NCBI GenBank assembly: GCA_038207745.1
Contig: JBBQZL010000047.1
Span: forward strand, 1-14,518
Direction: 5' to 3'
Length of the DNA: 14,518 nucleotides
From: JBBQZL01 sp038207745
GTDB lineage: Bacteria; Actinomycetota; Thermoleophilia; Solirubrobacterales; 70-9
The translations under genes were made by a program, and so were the position numbers. Shown piece after piece: positions 1 to 7,279 of the stretch. Every line of letters starts with the position of its first letter. Position 1 is the first letter of the stretch. Below the pieces are notes generated by a model. It was not told where the DNA came from and searched no databases. It worked only from the letters and a program-made list of their open reading frames with translations.

Positions 1-1409
1 AGTACGTTCGCGCCGGGCTTGCGGCGGGCCTCGACATCGACCACTTCGCTCCCCGCCTCTCCTTCTTCTGGGCGATTGGGATGAACTTCTTCATGGAGGT
101 CGCGAAGATGCGCGCCGGCCGCCTGCTCTGGGCAAAGCTGATGAAGGAGTTCGAACCGCGAAACGAGCGTTCCCTCTCGCTTCGAACCCATTGCCAGACC
201 TCGGGATGGAGCCTCGCCGCTCAGGATCCGTACAACAACGTGATCCGCACCTGCGTCGAGGCGATGGCCGCCACCCAGGGTCACACACAATCGCTCCACA
301 CCAACGCACTTGACGAAGCCCTCGGCCTGCCAAGCGACTTCAGCGCCCGGATCGCCCGCAACACCCAGCTCTTCCTCCAGCAGGAGAGCGGAACCACGCG
401 GGTGATCGACCCCTGGGGCGGCAGCTATTACGTAGAGCGGCTGACGGCCCAGCTTGCCGACCGTGCCCTCGCCCACATCGCCGAGATCGAGGAGGTCGGA
501 GGGATGACCGAGGCGATCGCCGCCGGCATCCCGAAGCTCCGCATCGAGGAGACGGCCGCGAGGACCCAGGCGAGGATCGACTCCGGCAAGCAGGTGGTGG
601 TTGGCGTCAACTCCTTCCGACCCGATGTGGACACTCCAGTGGATGTGCTCAAGATCGTCAACTCGGATGTCCGCGACGCGCAGATCGCAAAGCTCGAGCG
701 GCTGCGGGCCGAACGCGATGCATCATGCGTTGAGCAGACCCTGGCCCGGCTCACCGAGGCCGCCGCAAGCGGCAGCGGCAACCTGCTCGAACTCGGTGTC
801 GAGGCCGCGAGAGCGCATGCAACCGTTGGTGAGATCAGTCTTGCGCTCGAAAAGGAATACGGTCGCCACGCGGCGGAGATCCGCTCGATTGCAGGCGTCT
901 ACCAGAGCGAGGTCGGTGTGAGTTCAGAGTCGTACTCGAATACCAAGGCACTGGTCGAGGCCTTCGAGAAGGCAGATGGCCGCAGGCCGCGCATCCTGGT
1001 CGCGAAGATGGGCCAGGACGGTCATGACCGTGGACAGAAGGTGATCGCAACCGCGTTTGCCGACCTCGGATTCGATGTCGACATCGGCCCGCTCTTCCAG
1101 ACACCCGAAGAGGTCGCCCGCCAGGCGGTCGAGGCTGACGTCCATGCCGTCGGAGTCAGCACCCTCGCGGCCGGTCACCTGACCCTTGTCCCGGCGCTCC
1201 GGGCAGCCCTCGATGAGATGGATCGCCCCGAGATCATGATCGCCGCCGGTGGTGTCATCCCCCCCGCCGACTTCGAGGCGCTTCGCGAGGCGGGCGCGGA
1301 CCTGATCTTCCCGCCCGGCACCGTGATCGGCGAAGCAGCCGGCGAGCTGCTCGAGATGCTGATCGATCGGCTCGGGATCGAGATCCCCTCCGAGGCTCCC
1401 CACTCCTGA
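1..1409 (+). CDS. mutA: Methylmalonyl-CoA mutase, catalytic chain, 5' partial
   Basis: This adenosylcobalamin enzyme interconverts (R)-methylmalonyl-CoA and succinyl-CoA in the cytoplasm, in propionyl-CoA metabolism. The 5' end is missing; the reading phase starts at base 3 and about 468 codons are visible. The N-terminal part carries the mutase barrel motifs FFWAIGMNFFMEVAKMRAG, RTHCQTSGWSL and the DPWGGSYYVE stretch. The TSGW form resembles true methylmalonyl-CoA mutases rather than isobutyryl-CoA mutase. The C-terminal domain from about base 987 is the B12-binding Rossmann fold: DGHDRG at 1017-1034 supplies the cobalt-ligating His (1023-1025), followed by GGVIPPADF and FPPGTVI. The fused B12 domain matches the MutB/ScpA catalytic chain. 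Its stop overlaps the meaB start by one base (TGATG). The first methionine at base 81 is internal. Any small subunit would lie upstream, outside the window. Confidence 0.96.
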   Translation, partial: YVRAGLAAGLDIDHFAPRLSFFWAIGMNFFMEVAKMRAGRLLWAKLMKEFEPRNERSLSLRTHCQTSGWSLAAQDPYNNVIRTCVEAMAATQGHTQSLHTNALDEALGLPSDFSARIARNTQLFLQQESGTTRVIDPWGGSYYVERLTAQLADRALAHIAEIEEVGGMTEAIAAGIPKLRIEETAARTQARIDSGKQVVVGVNSFRPDVDTPVDVLKIVNSDVRDAQIAKLERLRAERDASCVEQTLARLTEAAASGSGNLLELGVEAARAHATVGEISLALEKEYGRHAAEIRSIAGVYQSEVGVSSESYSNTKALVEAFEKADGRRPRILVAKMGQDGHDRGQKVIATAFADLGFDVDIGPLFQTPEEVARQAVEADVHAVGVSTLAAGHLTLVPALRAALDEMDRPEIMIAAGGVIPPADFEALREAGADLIFPPGTVIGEAAGELLEMLIDRLGIEIPSEAPHS

Positions 1410-2407
1410 TGCCTGACAAGGCCTCGATCTCCGAGCTGGAGGCTGGGGTGCTCGCCGACGATCGCTCCGCCCTTTCACGCGCGATAACACTTGCCGAGAG
1501 CCTCCGGCCGGACGATCAGGAGACGGCCCAGGAACTGATCGCCAACCTGCTTCCGGCGACCGGAAAGGCGCGCCGGATCGGGCTGACCGGTGTGCCCGGC
1601 GCGGGCAAGAGCACGATGATCGAGGCGCTCGGGATCTGGCTCATCGAGCGGGGACACAAGGTCAGCGTCCTGACCGTCGACCCATCCAGTGCCCGCACCG
1701 GCGGGAGCATCCTCGGGGACAAGACCCGGATGCAGGCCCTGAGCATGCATCAGGACGCCTACATCCGGCCCTCCCCCGCATCCGGTGTACTCGGAGGCGT
1801 CGCGCGGCGCACCCGCGAGGCGATGCTGCTCTGCGAGGCGGCCGGCTTCGACGTCGTCATAGTCGAGAGTGTCGGTGTCGGTCAATCGGAGGCCGAGCTG
1901 GCCGAGCTGGTCGACTGTCTCTGCCTGTTGCTGGTTCCCGGTGCCGGGGACGAGCTGCAGGGGATCAAGCGCGGGATCATGGAGCTTGCGGACCTGGTCG
2001 TGGTCAACAAGGCCGACGGCGACCGGATCGGGCCGGCACGGCACGCAGCCGGCGACTACCGAAGCGCCCTGCGGATCCTCCCCCCGTCAACCCCGGGATG
2101 GAAGACGCCGGTGTTGCTTGCCAGCGCTCTCGAGAGGCAGGGACTGACCGAGATCTGGGAGGCGATCGAGGCGCACCGCGAGCTTCTCGAAGGCTCCGGC
2201 CTGCTGGTCAAGCGGCGACGCACGCAGTTGAAGCGATGGCTGCGGGCAATGATCGAGGAGGCGGTGCTTGCAGACTTCCACGCGCGGCTGGGAGTCGACG
2301 AGGCGATTGCCCGCGCCGAGGAGGATGTCTCAACGGGGCGGGCCACCGTCCCACAGGCAGCCGAGACGATCGCCGAGACGGCCGGATTGGGGATTGATCC
2401 GAAGTGA
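1409..2407 (+). CDS. meaB: MeaB/ArgK-family GTPase, chaperone of methylmalonyl-CoA mutase
   Basis: This is a 332-residue G3E-family P-loop GTPase, the usual length for MeaB. In the family it gates loading of adenosylcobalamin into methylmalonyl-CoA mutase and protects the enzyme from inactivation. Visible motifs are the P-loop GVPGAGKST (61-69), VDPSS (90-94), the switch region ESVGVGQSE (153-161), PGAGDELQGIKRGI (177-190) and the guanine-specifying NKAD (200-203). The C-terminal tail is the helical dimerisation region. The ATG at 1409 shares its A with the mutase stop codon, so the two are translationally coupled, and the neighbour is its known partner. Older annotations call this family ArgK or LAO/AO transport ATPase; the context here settles the role. 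Its stop overlaps the next start by four bases. Confidence 0.95.
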   Translation: MPDKASISELEAGVLADDRSALSRAITLAESLRPDDQETAQELIANLLPATGKARRIGLTGVPGAGKSTMIEALGIWLIERGHKVSVLTVDPSSARTGGSILGDKTRMQALSMHQDAYIRPSPASGVLGGVARRTREAMLLCEAAGFDVVIVESVGVGQSEAELAELVDCLCLLLVPGAGDELQGIKRGIMELADLVVVNKADGDRIGPARHAAGDYRSALRILPPSTPGWKTPVLLASALERQGLTEIWEAIEAHRELLEGSGLLVKRRRTQLKRWLRAMIEEAVLADFHARLGVDEAIARAEEDVSTGRATVPQAAETIAETAGLGIDPK

Positions 2408-3099
2408 GACCCACCGAGGTCGAGATCCGGGTGCTCGGAAGCCTGCTCGAGAAGCAGATGACCACCCCGGATGCCTACCCGCTCTCGCTCAACTCGCTGC
2501 GGCTGGCCTGCAACCAGGCAACGAATCGCGAACCGGTGGTCGAGTACGACGAGGCCCAGATCCGCGAGGCGCTGACCGGTCTCGGGCGTCGCCGCTGGAG
2601 CCGCGAGGTCAGCTTGCATGGGAGCCGGACCGCAAAGTTTCGCCATCTCCTGCCGGAGGCCCTCAACCTCGCGCCTGCGGAGACGGCGATCATCTGCGTG
2701 CTGATGCTTCGCGGCCCGCAGACTCCGGGTGAGCTCAAACAACGCACCGAACGACTTCACCGGTTCGATGATCTCGCCGCACTCACCCGGACCCTCGATG
2801 ACCTGATCGGACGCGATTACGTCGTCCGCCTGGATCGCCGTCCGGGCCAGAAGGAAGACAGGTACGAGCAGATGGTCGGCGGCGACGCGGGCGGGGATGC
2901 CGATGCCGGTGACGCAGGCGACGACGTCCGCGGGATTGCGAGTTCTGACCCCGGGCGCCACTCTGACCCCGAGCGCCAGTCCGACCCTGGACGCCAACCC
3001 GACCCCGAACGGTTTGCCCAGCTCGAGCAGGTGATCTCCGAGATGAAGGCTGAGATCGCCGAGCTGCGCGCCCGCCTCATCCCTCCGCGTGATCAGTAG
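2404..3099 (+). CDS. yceH: YceH-family (DUF480) winged-helix protein with repetitive C-terminal tail
   Basis: This is a 231-residue member of the YceH/DUF480 family, which has tandem winged-helix folds and no established function. Diagnostic stretches are LGSLLEKQMTTPDAYPLSLN (11-30), NQATNREPVVEYD (37-49), RGPQTPGELKQRTERLH (103-119) and RRPGQKEDRYEQMVGG (145-160). Residues 161-180 are a Gly/Ala/Asp-rich linker and 181-204 are four six-residue repeats of the form (S/P)DP(G/E)Rx. The C-terminal end (about 205-225) is a short Glu/Ala/Leu-rich helix with coiled-coil character, commonly seen at this end of the family. The GTG start at 2404 overlaps the meaB stop by four bases, so it is probably translated from the mut transcript. 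Nothing links YceH biochemically to B12 metabolism. Confidence 0.9.
   Translation: MRPTEVEIRVLGSLLEKQMTTPDAYPLSLNSLRLACNQATNREPVVEYDEAQIREALTGLGRRRWSREVSLHGSRTAKFRHLLPEALNLAPAETAIICVLMLRGPQTPGELKQRTERLHRFDDLAALTRTLDDLIGRDYVVRLDRRPGQKEDRYEQMVGGDAGGDADAGDAGDDVRGIASSDPGRHSDPERQSDPGRQPDPERFAQLEQVISEMKAEIAELRARLIPPRDQ
2944..3015 (+). repeat. Four 18-base tandem repeats inside yceH
   Basis: Four in-frame 18-base units at 2944, 2962, 2980 and 2998 each read roughly (T/C)C(T/C)GACCC(C/T)G(G/A)(G/A)CGCCA. They encode (S/P)DP(G/E)R plus a variable residue. The copies differ mainly at third positions, so the unit has been duplicated and kept as protein. It forms a charged, Pro-rich linker between the winged-helix body and the C-terminal helix. 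Confidence 0.85.
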
Positions 3100-3138
3100 C
3101 CCCAGGCTCCCCCTGCAAGCATCGGACTGAGGCGACAG

Positions 3139-3178
3139 CCCCGCAGCCCGGAAGGGGCGATCCCGCCGGGCTACGGGG
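3139..3178. terminator. Strong hairpin between convergent genes, probable bidirectional terminator
   Basis: Bases 3139-3151 pair with 3166-3178 in a 13-base stem with one mismatch (C3144 opposite A3173). The 14-base loop can close further through GGG/CCC. It lies about 40 bases after the yceH stop and covers the stop codon of the minus-strand lipoprotein gene, where convergent transcripts meet. There is no T-tract on either side, so it is not a classic intrinsic terminator. High-GC actinobacteria often use such U-poor hairpins, which is why I favour termination or 3'-end protection. Confidence 0.6.
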
Positions 3179-3770
3179 TCAGCTTGATGCGGAAGGCCTG
3201 TCCGTCACAGTAGGGACGCAGCTGGCCGCCAACCGAACTGCCTGAGCCGCGATTGTCCGAGTAGGGGACGTAGGCGATATCGGCGCCGTCGCCTCCCTCC
3301 TTCGTGAACGCCAGCGGATACTCGTCGCGGTCCATCCCGTCGCGGGTCGGGATCCCGGCCAGGGAGTCATCGCGGTGCTGATCGGCAACTTCGCGATCGA
3401 TGTGAAGGACGCTTGGCTCACCCCTCCGGATCGCGCGACGGATGTGCCATGTGGAGCGCGGATATTCGCTGATGCTGAGCTCAACCCTGACCGGATGATG
3501 GACCAGCGTGCAGCTGTCATCCAAGCCGGCCACCGGCGGCTTCTGATTGGTTGAGCTGACAGGCGAAGGCCTGCCGGCCGGCTTCTTGGCATCTGTCCGC
3601 GGTGGCTTCCCGCCCGGCTTCTGGCTCGGAGCGCCCGTGGCCGGGTGCGGATGATGATGCCGCCCACGATGCATGACGCCCTGGTTGGTGTCGCCTGACG
3701 CACAGCCGGCGACAGCCACCGCAACGAAGATCACGGCGACGGCGTTCAAAGCTGCCCGAGGTTTTCGCAT
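3171..3770 (-). CDS. Lipoprotein with NucA/NucB-type deoxyribonuclease domain
   Basis: This 199-residue protein starts with a lipoprotein signal: basic MRKPR, a hydrophobic run, then the lipobox VAGC with lipidated Cys23. Next comes a His-rich segment (HRGRHHHPHP, 34-43) and a Pro/Lys-rich linker to about residue 85. Residues 95-197 resemble the secreted Bacillus nucleases NucA/NucB: SEYPRSTWHIRRAI (101-114), HIDREVADQHRDDSLAGIPT (123-142), DRDEYPLAF (147-155), KEGG (157-160) and SDNRGSGSSVGGQL (171-184). The acidic DRDE and EGG residues conserved in the family are present. Cys87 and Cys188 flank the domain and could form a disulfide. I infer a membrane-anchored extracellular DNase, for nutrient scavenging, eDNA turnover or DNA processing. 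It starts 9 bases after the metalloregulator stop. The call rests on remembered family sequence; activity is untested. Confidence 0.8.
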   Translation of the reverse strand: MRKPRAALNAVAVIFVAVAVAGCASGDTNQGVMHRGRHHHPHPATGAPSQKPGGKPPRTDAKKPAGRPSPVSSTNQKPPVAGLDDSCTLVHHPVRVELSISEYPRSTWHIRRAIRRGEPSVLHIDREVADQHRDDSLAGIPTRDGMDRDEYPLAFTKEGGDGADIAYVPYSDNRGSGSSVGGQLRPYCDGQAFRIKLTP

Positions 3771-3779
3771 CAGGCCCGA

Positions 3780-4505
3780 TCAGGCACTGGAGCCCGGATC
3801 CCGATCGATACGCATCGCCCTCGCCAGAGGCAGCCCAAGCAGGTGCTCGTCGGAGCCGACGCGGATCCGGCAGGGACCTTCGAATGGCTCGCGTTCGATC
3901 ATCTCGACGAGTTCGCCGACTGCGATCCCCTGCCTGGTCAGGTATCGGAGCATCTCCGGATTCGAGTCTGAGATCCGCACGAATCTGCCTGAATCTCCGG
4001 GGTCCAATTCGGCCAGATTGACGGTCGGCGTCTCCTGAATCGCAAGGTCCCGAGTGGGGATCGGGTCTCCGTGGGGATCAACGGCAGGGTCACCGAGCTT
4101 TGCCGCGATCAGCTCGACCAGATCCTCGGAGAGCGCGTGCTCGAGAACCTCGGCCTCCGCGTGGACGCTGTCCCATGGCATGTCGAGAACATCGGCAAGG
4201 AACAGCTCCAGCAATCTGTGTCGCCGCAGCACCCCGAGCGCGACCCTGGTGCCCTCGGCCGTCAGCCGGACGCCGTGGTAGGGAACCCGCTCGACCAGCC
4301 CGGCATCGTGAAGCTTCTTCAGCATCGCCGAGACCGAACCCGCCGTCACTCCGAGCCTGTCGGCAAGATCGTTGGTCGAGGCTGTCTCAGGTCCCCATCC
4401 GGTCAGCGAGTAGATCGCCTTTGCGTAGTCCTGAACGGCAGCCGTCGGAGGCGCCGGGGAGGCGCCGTGAGGTGGATCCGTGGTGGTTCGATTCTCAACT
4501 GCCAT
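3780..4505 (-). CDS. DtxR/MntR-family metal-dependent transcriptional repressor
   Basis: This 241-residue regulator has three parts: an N-terminal winged helix (about 24-86), a metal-binding dimerisation domain (about 87-150) and a C-terminal FeoA/SH3-like domain (about 165-235). In this family metal binding drives operator binding and repression of metal-uptake genes. The aligned ligand positions favour manganese: Asp26 sits where MntR has Asp8 and DtxR has Met10, and Glu119 sits where MntR has Glu99 and DtxR has Cys102. The family residues His96, Glu100, His115, Glu122 and His123 are also present. MntR Glu11 is replaced by Lys29. Unlike short Bacillus MntR, it keeps the third domain. The ATG at 4505 lies 42 bases after the cyclase stop, with a DtxR-box-like half-site just upstream. 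The lipoprotein nuclease follows 9 bases later. Metal identity is an inference. Confidence 0.92.
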   Translation of the reverse strand: MAVENRTTTDPPHGASPAPPTAAVQDYAKAIYSLTGWGPETASTNDLADRLGVTAGSVSAMLKKLHDAGLVERVPYHGVRLTAEGTRVALGVLRRHRLLELFLADVLDMPWDSVHAEAEVLEHALSEDLVELIAAKLGDPAVDPHGDPIPTRDLAIQETPTVNLAELDPGDSGRFVRISDSNPEMLRYLTRQGIAVGELVEMIEREPFEGPCRIRVGSDEHLLGLPLARAMRIDRDPGSSA

Positions 4506-4509
4506 GCCT

Positions 4510-4520
4510 TGAACCTAACC
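4510..4520 (-). promoter_or_regulatory. DtxR/IdeR-box-like half-site before the metalloregulator
   Basis: On the minus strand GGTTAGGTTCA ends five bases before the regulator's ATG. TTAGGTT is exactly one half of the classic IdeR/DtxR box (TTAGGTTAGSCTAACCTAA). The second half is not there, so it would be at best a degenerate autoregulatory operator. The stretch stands out as less GC-rich than its surroundings. Confidence 0.25.
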
Positions 4521-4547
4521 GAGGCCTGCCCGAAGATGGCTCGGCGC

Positions 4548-5693
4548 TCAGGTGTGCCTGACCCTGTACAACTTCACGCCGCCTTCGATTCCCCGAATGT
4601 TTCGCTCTCCTGCGTAGGAGAACCGGAACGGCAATTCCTTGGCCTCGATTCTCGCCTTCGTCTCACCGTCGACCAAGGCCGTGCTGGGACGGGCAAGCTT
4701 CGTGATCCGGCTGGCGAGGTTGACGGGCCTGCCGTAATAGTCGCCACCCTGGCCGAGCACCCCTCCATGGGCGATGCCGACCCGGAGCAGTGGAAACTCG
4801 GCTCCGGCATCCTCCGCTGCACCGATCAGCCCCAGGGCGGCGCATAGAAGTGAGTTGGTGTCCTTGGAAACCATCATCACCGCGTCCCCCATTGCCTTGA
4901 TCAGCCGCACCGGCGGCTGGGCGGCACTCGTGGCCAGGTCCTCGAGCCGGGAGGCGACAGAGCTGAGAGCTTCAAGAGGCACCTCCTCCCCGAGCTTCGT
5001 GAAGCCGACCAGATCGGCAAAGCAGACGGACATCGAGACGACGCCTCCGAGTGACCCCGCATCGAGATCGCCAACACCGAGAACATCGCGTCGGACCTGC
5101 TCGAGGAGGTGGGACCGAAGGGCAAACGACATCGTCGCCTCGGTCATCGGGATCATCTCCTCGGCGGCACTCGCGAGCCGGATCGCAATGTCGTATTCGG
5201 TGTCACCGGGCTGGCTGAGTGAGCGCAGCCCGAGCTCGATGTTGGCCTGCGCAATCCGCGCAGTGGCCATCCCGATCGCCCTGCCGCCCTGGAGCATGCC
5301 TTCCTCGGAGAATCCGGCGTCGATGAATCGCTTCAGACGAATTGCGCCGTCGAGGCTCTCCTGCGACCGGCTCTTCTCGTCAGGATCGCGGTAGGGAATT
5401 CCCATAGCCGATTGGTGACGCTGGAGAAAGCCGATATCGACCTCGGCGAGGTCAGCGATCTCGGAAAGCGAATATTTGCGTTCGCAGCGTTCCATGAAGA
5501 CGTTCTCGACGGGGAGCAGGGCGAGCCGGCCTCCGGCCACCGCCTCTCGGAGCTCCTCGAACGAAACACCATTCTCAGTCAGCTCTCGGAGAAGTTTGAG
5601 CCGACCTTCGCGGTGGTGCCCATCGAGGTCCCCGAGAAATCCCTCGGCCTCAAAGTCGATCTCTGTCTTCGCTTCCACAATGATGATTCTCAC
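4548..5693 (-). CDS. Class III adenylate cyclase with N-terminal regulatory domain (Rv1264-like)
   Basis: This soluble 381-residue enzyme makes cAMP from ATP. Residues about 15-155 form a helical regulatory domain like the autoinhibitory, pH-sensing N-terminus of M. tuberculosis Rv1264, with EGRLALLP-like text (GGRLALLP, 54-61), YSLSEIADLAEVD (74-86) and ARIAQANIELG (145-155). The catalytic domain (about 215-378) has all the expected residues: metal-binding Asp227 (CFADLVGFT) and Asp270 (KAMGDAVM), adenine-specifying Lys266 and Asp318 (GGDYYGRP), and transition-state Asn325 and Arg329 (VNLASRI). This set predicts an active, ATP-specific homodimer. The GTG start at 5693 gives the longest sensible protein but has no clear Shine-Dalgarno; GTG at 5678 is an alternative. 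It lies 33 bases after the permease gene and 42 before the metalloregulator, all on one strand. Confidence 0.93.
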   Translation of the reverse strand: MRIIIVEAKTEIDFEAEGFLGDLDGHHREGRLKLLRELTENGVSFEELREAVAGGRLALLPVENVFMERCERKYSLSEIADLAEVDIGFLQRHQSAMGIPYRDPDEKSRSQESLDGAIRLKRFIDAGFSEEGMLQGGRAIGMATARIAQANIELGLRSLSQPGDTEYDIAIRLASAAEEMIPMTEATMSFALRSHLLEQVRRDVLGVGDLDAGSLGGVVSMSVCFADLVGFTKLGEEVPLEALSSVASRLEDLATSAAQPPVRLIKAMGDAVMMVSKDTNSLLCAALGLIGAAEDAGAEFPLLRVGIAHGGVLGQGGDYYGRPVNLASRITKLARPSTALVDGETKARIEAKELPFRFSYAGERNIRGIEGGVKLYRVRHT

Positions 5694-5726
5694 ACCGAAT
5701 CGCCGGCAGCGTGGATATTGCCCTTC

Positions 5727-6503
5727 CTAGCCGGCTCTTTCTGCGCTGGCGAGACCCGTCCGGGACCAGACCGAGAAGATCGCCACAAGCAGGATCGCGG
5801 CCCCGAATGCCAACGCGACGACCTCTGGATCACCCGAGATGAATCCGCGCCCGGCCTCGAGCAATGCAGTGGCCGGGTTGACTGACGCGACGGTGTGGAT
5901 CCAGCCGCTGAGCAGCTCGAGCGGGACATAGACCGGCGCCAGGAAGAGGACCAGGAAGACCGGCATCTGCATCAGCGGACCGGCCTGGATCGAGCGGAGC
6001 CTCATCGCGATCCCGGCCGACCAGAGCGTCGCAGCCAGGTTGACCAGAATCGCGAGGCCGAAGAGGCCGAAGATATCCACCGGCCCGCCTCCGACCTGCA
6101 TCCCGGAAATCAGCGCGACGAACACGAGGACCGTCCAGGTGATCGCAGCGCGGACAAGCGCCGCCAGCGCATAGCCGCCGATGATGCCGCCGCGATGGGG
6201 GGACGCGAGCATCAATCTGCGGCCGAAACCGGACTCGAAATCGCGTGCGATCCCAAAGCCGGTGAAGACGCCGCCGAAGGCAGCCGACTGGAGCAGGACA
6301 AAGACGAATTGGAACGCCGTGTAACCGGAGGTGAAGTTGAAGTTCGGGACCTTGCTGATCGCCGACAGCCCGCCCGCGAACGCCGTGAAGAAGAACAACG
6401 GGAAGAGCAGCGCCGGCAGAAACAACGAGGGGTTGCCGAGGAAGTTGTGGACACTTCGCCAGGCCACGGCAAGCGAGACCGATTTGAAGCTCGAACGACT
6501 CAC
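5727..6503 (-). CDS. ABC-2 type transporter permease (DrrB/DrrC-like), second of two
   Basis: This 258-residue integral membrane protein has about six hydrophobic segments (near 26-45, 62-83, 107-132, 145-168, 178-196 and 228-247). It shows the ABC-2 permease landmarks: the cytoplasmic motif DFESGFGRRLMLASPHRG (88-105), which contacts the ATPase, and VNPATALLEAGRG (208-220) before the last helix. It is a half-transporter subunit that would pair with the adjacent permease and the DrrA-like ATPase to export a hydrophobic compound or lipid; the substrate cannot be read from sequence. The GTG start overlaps the stop of the first permease by four bases (GTGA), indicating coupled translation. It is homologous to its neighbour but clearly divergent, which suggests a heterodimeric channel. 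Confidence 0.9.
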   Translation of the reverse strand: MSRSSFKSVSLAVAWRSVHNFLGNPSLFLPALLFPLFFFTAFAGGLSAISKVPNFNFTSGYTAFQFVFVLLQSAAFGGVFTGFGIARDFESGFGRRLMLASPHRGGIIGGYALAALVRAAITWTVLVFVALISGMQVGGGPVDIFGLFGLAILVNLAATLWSAGIAMRLRSIQAGPLMQMPVFLVLFLAPVYVPLELLSGWIHTVASVNPATALLEAGRGFISGDPEVVALAFGAAILLVAIFSVWSRTGLASAERAG

Positions 6504-7279
6504 GTGCGCACCAGCCTCGTCTTCAGGGCCGTGGTTGCCCCGAACATCCCGACCACGATGATCACGGCGGCAATGCCGAACCCGAGCGCCAGCGCCTCCG
6601 TGTCCCAGCCGATCACGAACACCGAGCGAATCGCCTCAAGCAGGTAGGAGACCGGGTTCAAGGTCGCGACCTCGCGAAACCAATCGCTCTGGATCAGGTT
6701 TCTCGGCAGGGCCATCGATGAGAGAAAAAGGAATACGAAGAAGAGCGGGAAGGTGCTCTGAACAGCCTCACCGGAACCAGTTCGAAGCGCGATGAAGAGG
6801 CCGATTGAACCGAAGCCGATCGTGATCATCACCGAGAGGGCGATGATCACCAGCACGCCACCGAAGCCGGCGGCGAAGTTTGCCCCGGCGGCCCAGCCGA
6901 CGAGCAGATAGAAGGAGGCCTGGGTGAGGCCGAGAACGAGCGTCCCGGCCAGCAGGCCGCCGAGCAGCGCCGAGCCCCGGAGAGGAGTCAGGGCCAGGCG
7001 ATTGAGAAAGCCGCTCTCAATGTCACCCGCGAGGTCGGTCCCCGTATTCATCACCGAAAACAGCGCGCCCTGGATGAACGGCACCGCGAGCGCGAAGGTC
7101 AGGTAGGAGTTGCCCGGGAAGCCAGGGATGTCGACCGCCTTCGAGAGCCCGCTCGAGTTGACTGCAAGCAGGAAGAGCGGAAAGATCAGAGCCGGAACGA
7201 ACTGCGCCGGCTGACGCATCGTGCGGATCACGGACCGTCGCGCAAGCAGCGAAACCTGGGTGCCGAGCGAACCGCTCAC
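6500..7279 (-). CDS. ABC-2 type transporter permease (DrrB-like), first of two
   Basis: This 259-residue protein has about six membrane segments (near 27-44, 59-78, 104-131, 140-165, 176-192 and 229-251). It carries the ABC-2 motif DIESGFLNRLALTPLRG (86-102) and LNPVSYLLEAIRSV (208-221), typical of DrrB-type drug or lipid exporters. With the second permease and the ATPase it forms a three-gene exporter. Its GTG start overlaps the ATPase stop by four bases, and the next permease overlaps its own stop by four, so the three are one translational unit. Regulation is probably by the divergent MarR protein, because the promoter region is shared. The substrate is unknown. Confidence 0.9.
   Translation of the reverse strand: MSGSLGTQVSLLARRSVIRTMRQPAQFVPALIFPLFLLAVNSSGLSKAVDIPGFPGNSYLTFALAVPFIQGALFSVMNTGTDLAGDIESGFLNRLALTPLRGSALLGGLLAGTLVLGLTQASFYLLVGWAAGANFAAGFGGVLVIIALSVMITIGFGSIGLFIALRTGSGEAVQSTFPLFFVFLFLSSMALPRNLIQSDWFREVATLNPVSYLLEAIRSVFVIGWDTEALALGFGIAAVIIVVGMFGATTALKTRLVRT

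Noticed and set aside
2056..2997. A 313-codon minus-strand frame opposite meaB and yceH
   Set aside because: It spans the junction of two real plus-strand genes and shows no domain; it is a shadow of GC-rich third positions.
3171..3770. Lipoprotein of unknown function, possibly a metal-binding protein because of its His-rich segment
   Set aside because: The His run is confined to the linker. The conserved C-terminal part matches the NucA/NucB nuclease pattern in order and spacing, which explains more of the protein.
5895..6647. A 250-codon plus-strand open frame antisense to the two permeases
   Set aside because: Its translation is a highly charged Arg/Glu/Gln-rich string, the expected mirror of GC-rich membrane-protein codons, with no recognisable motif. 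The minus-strand permeases are clear.
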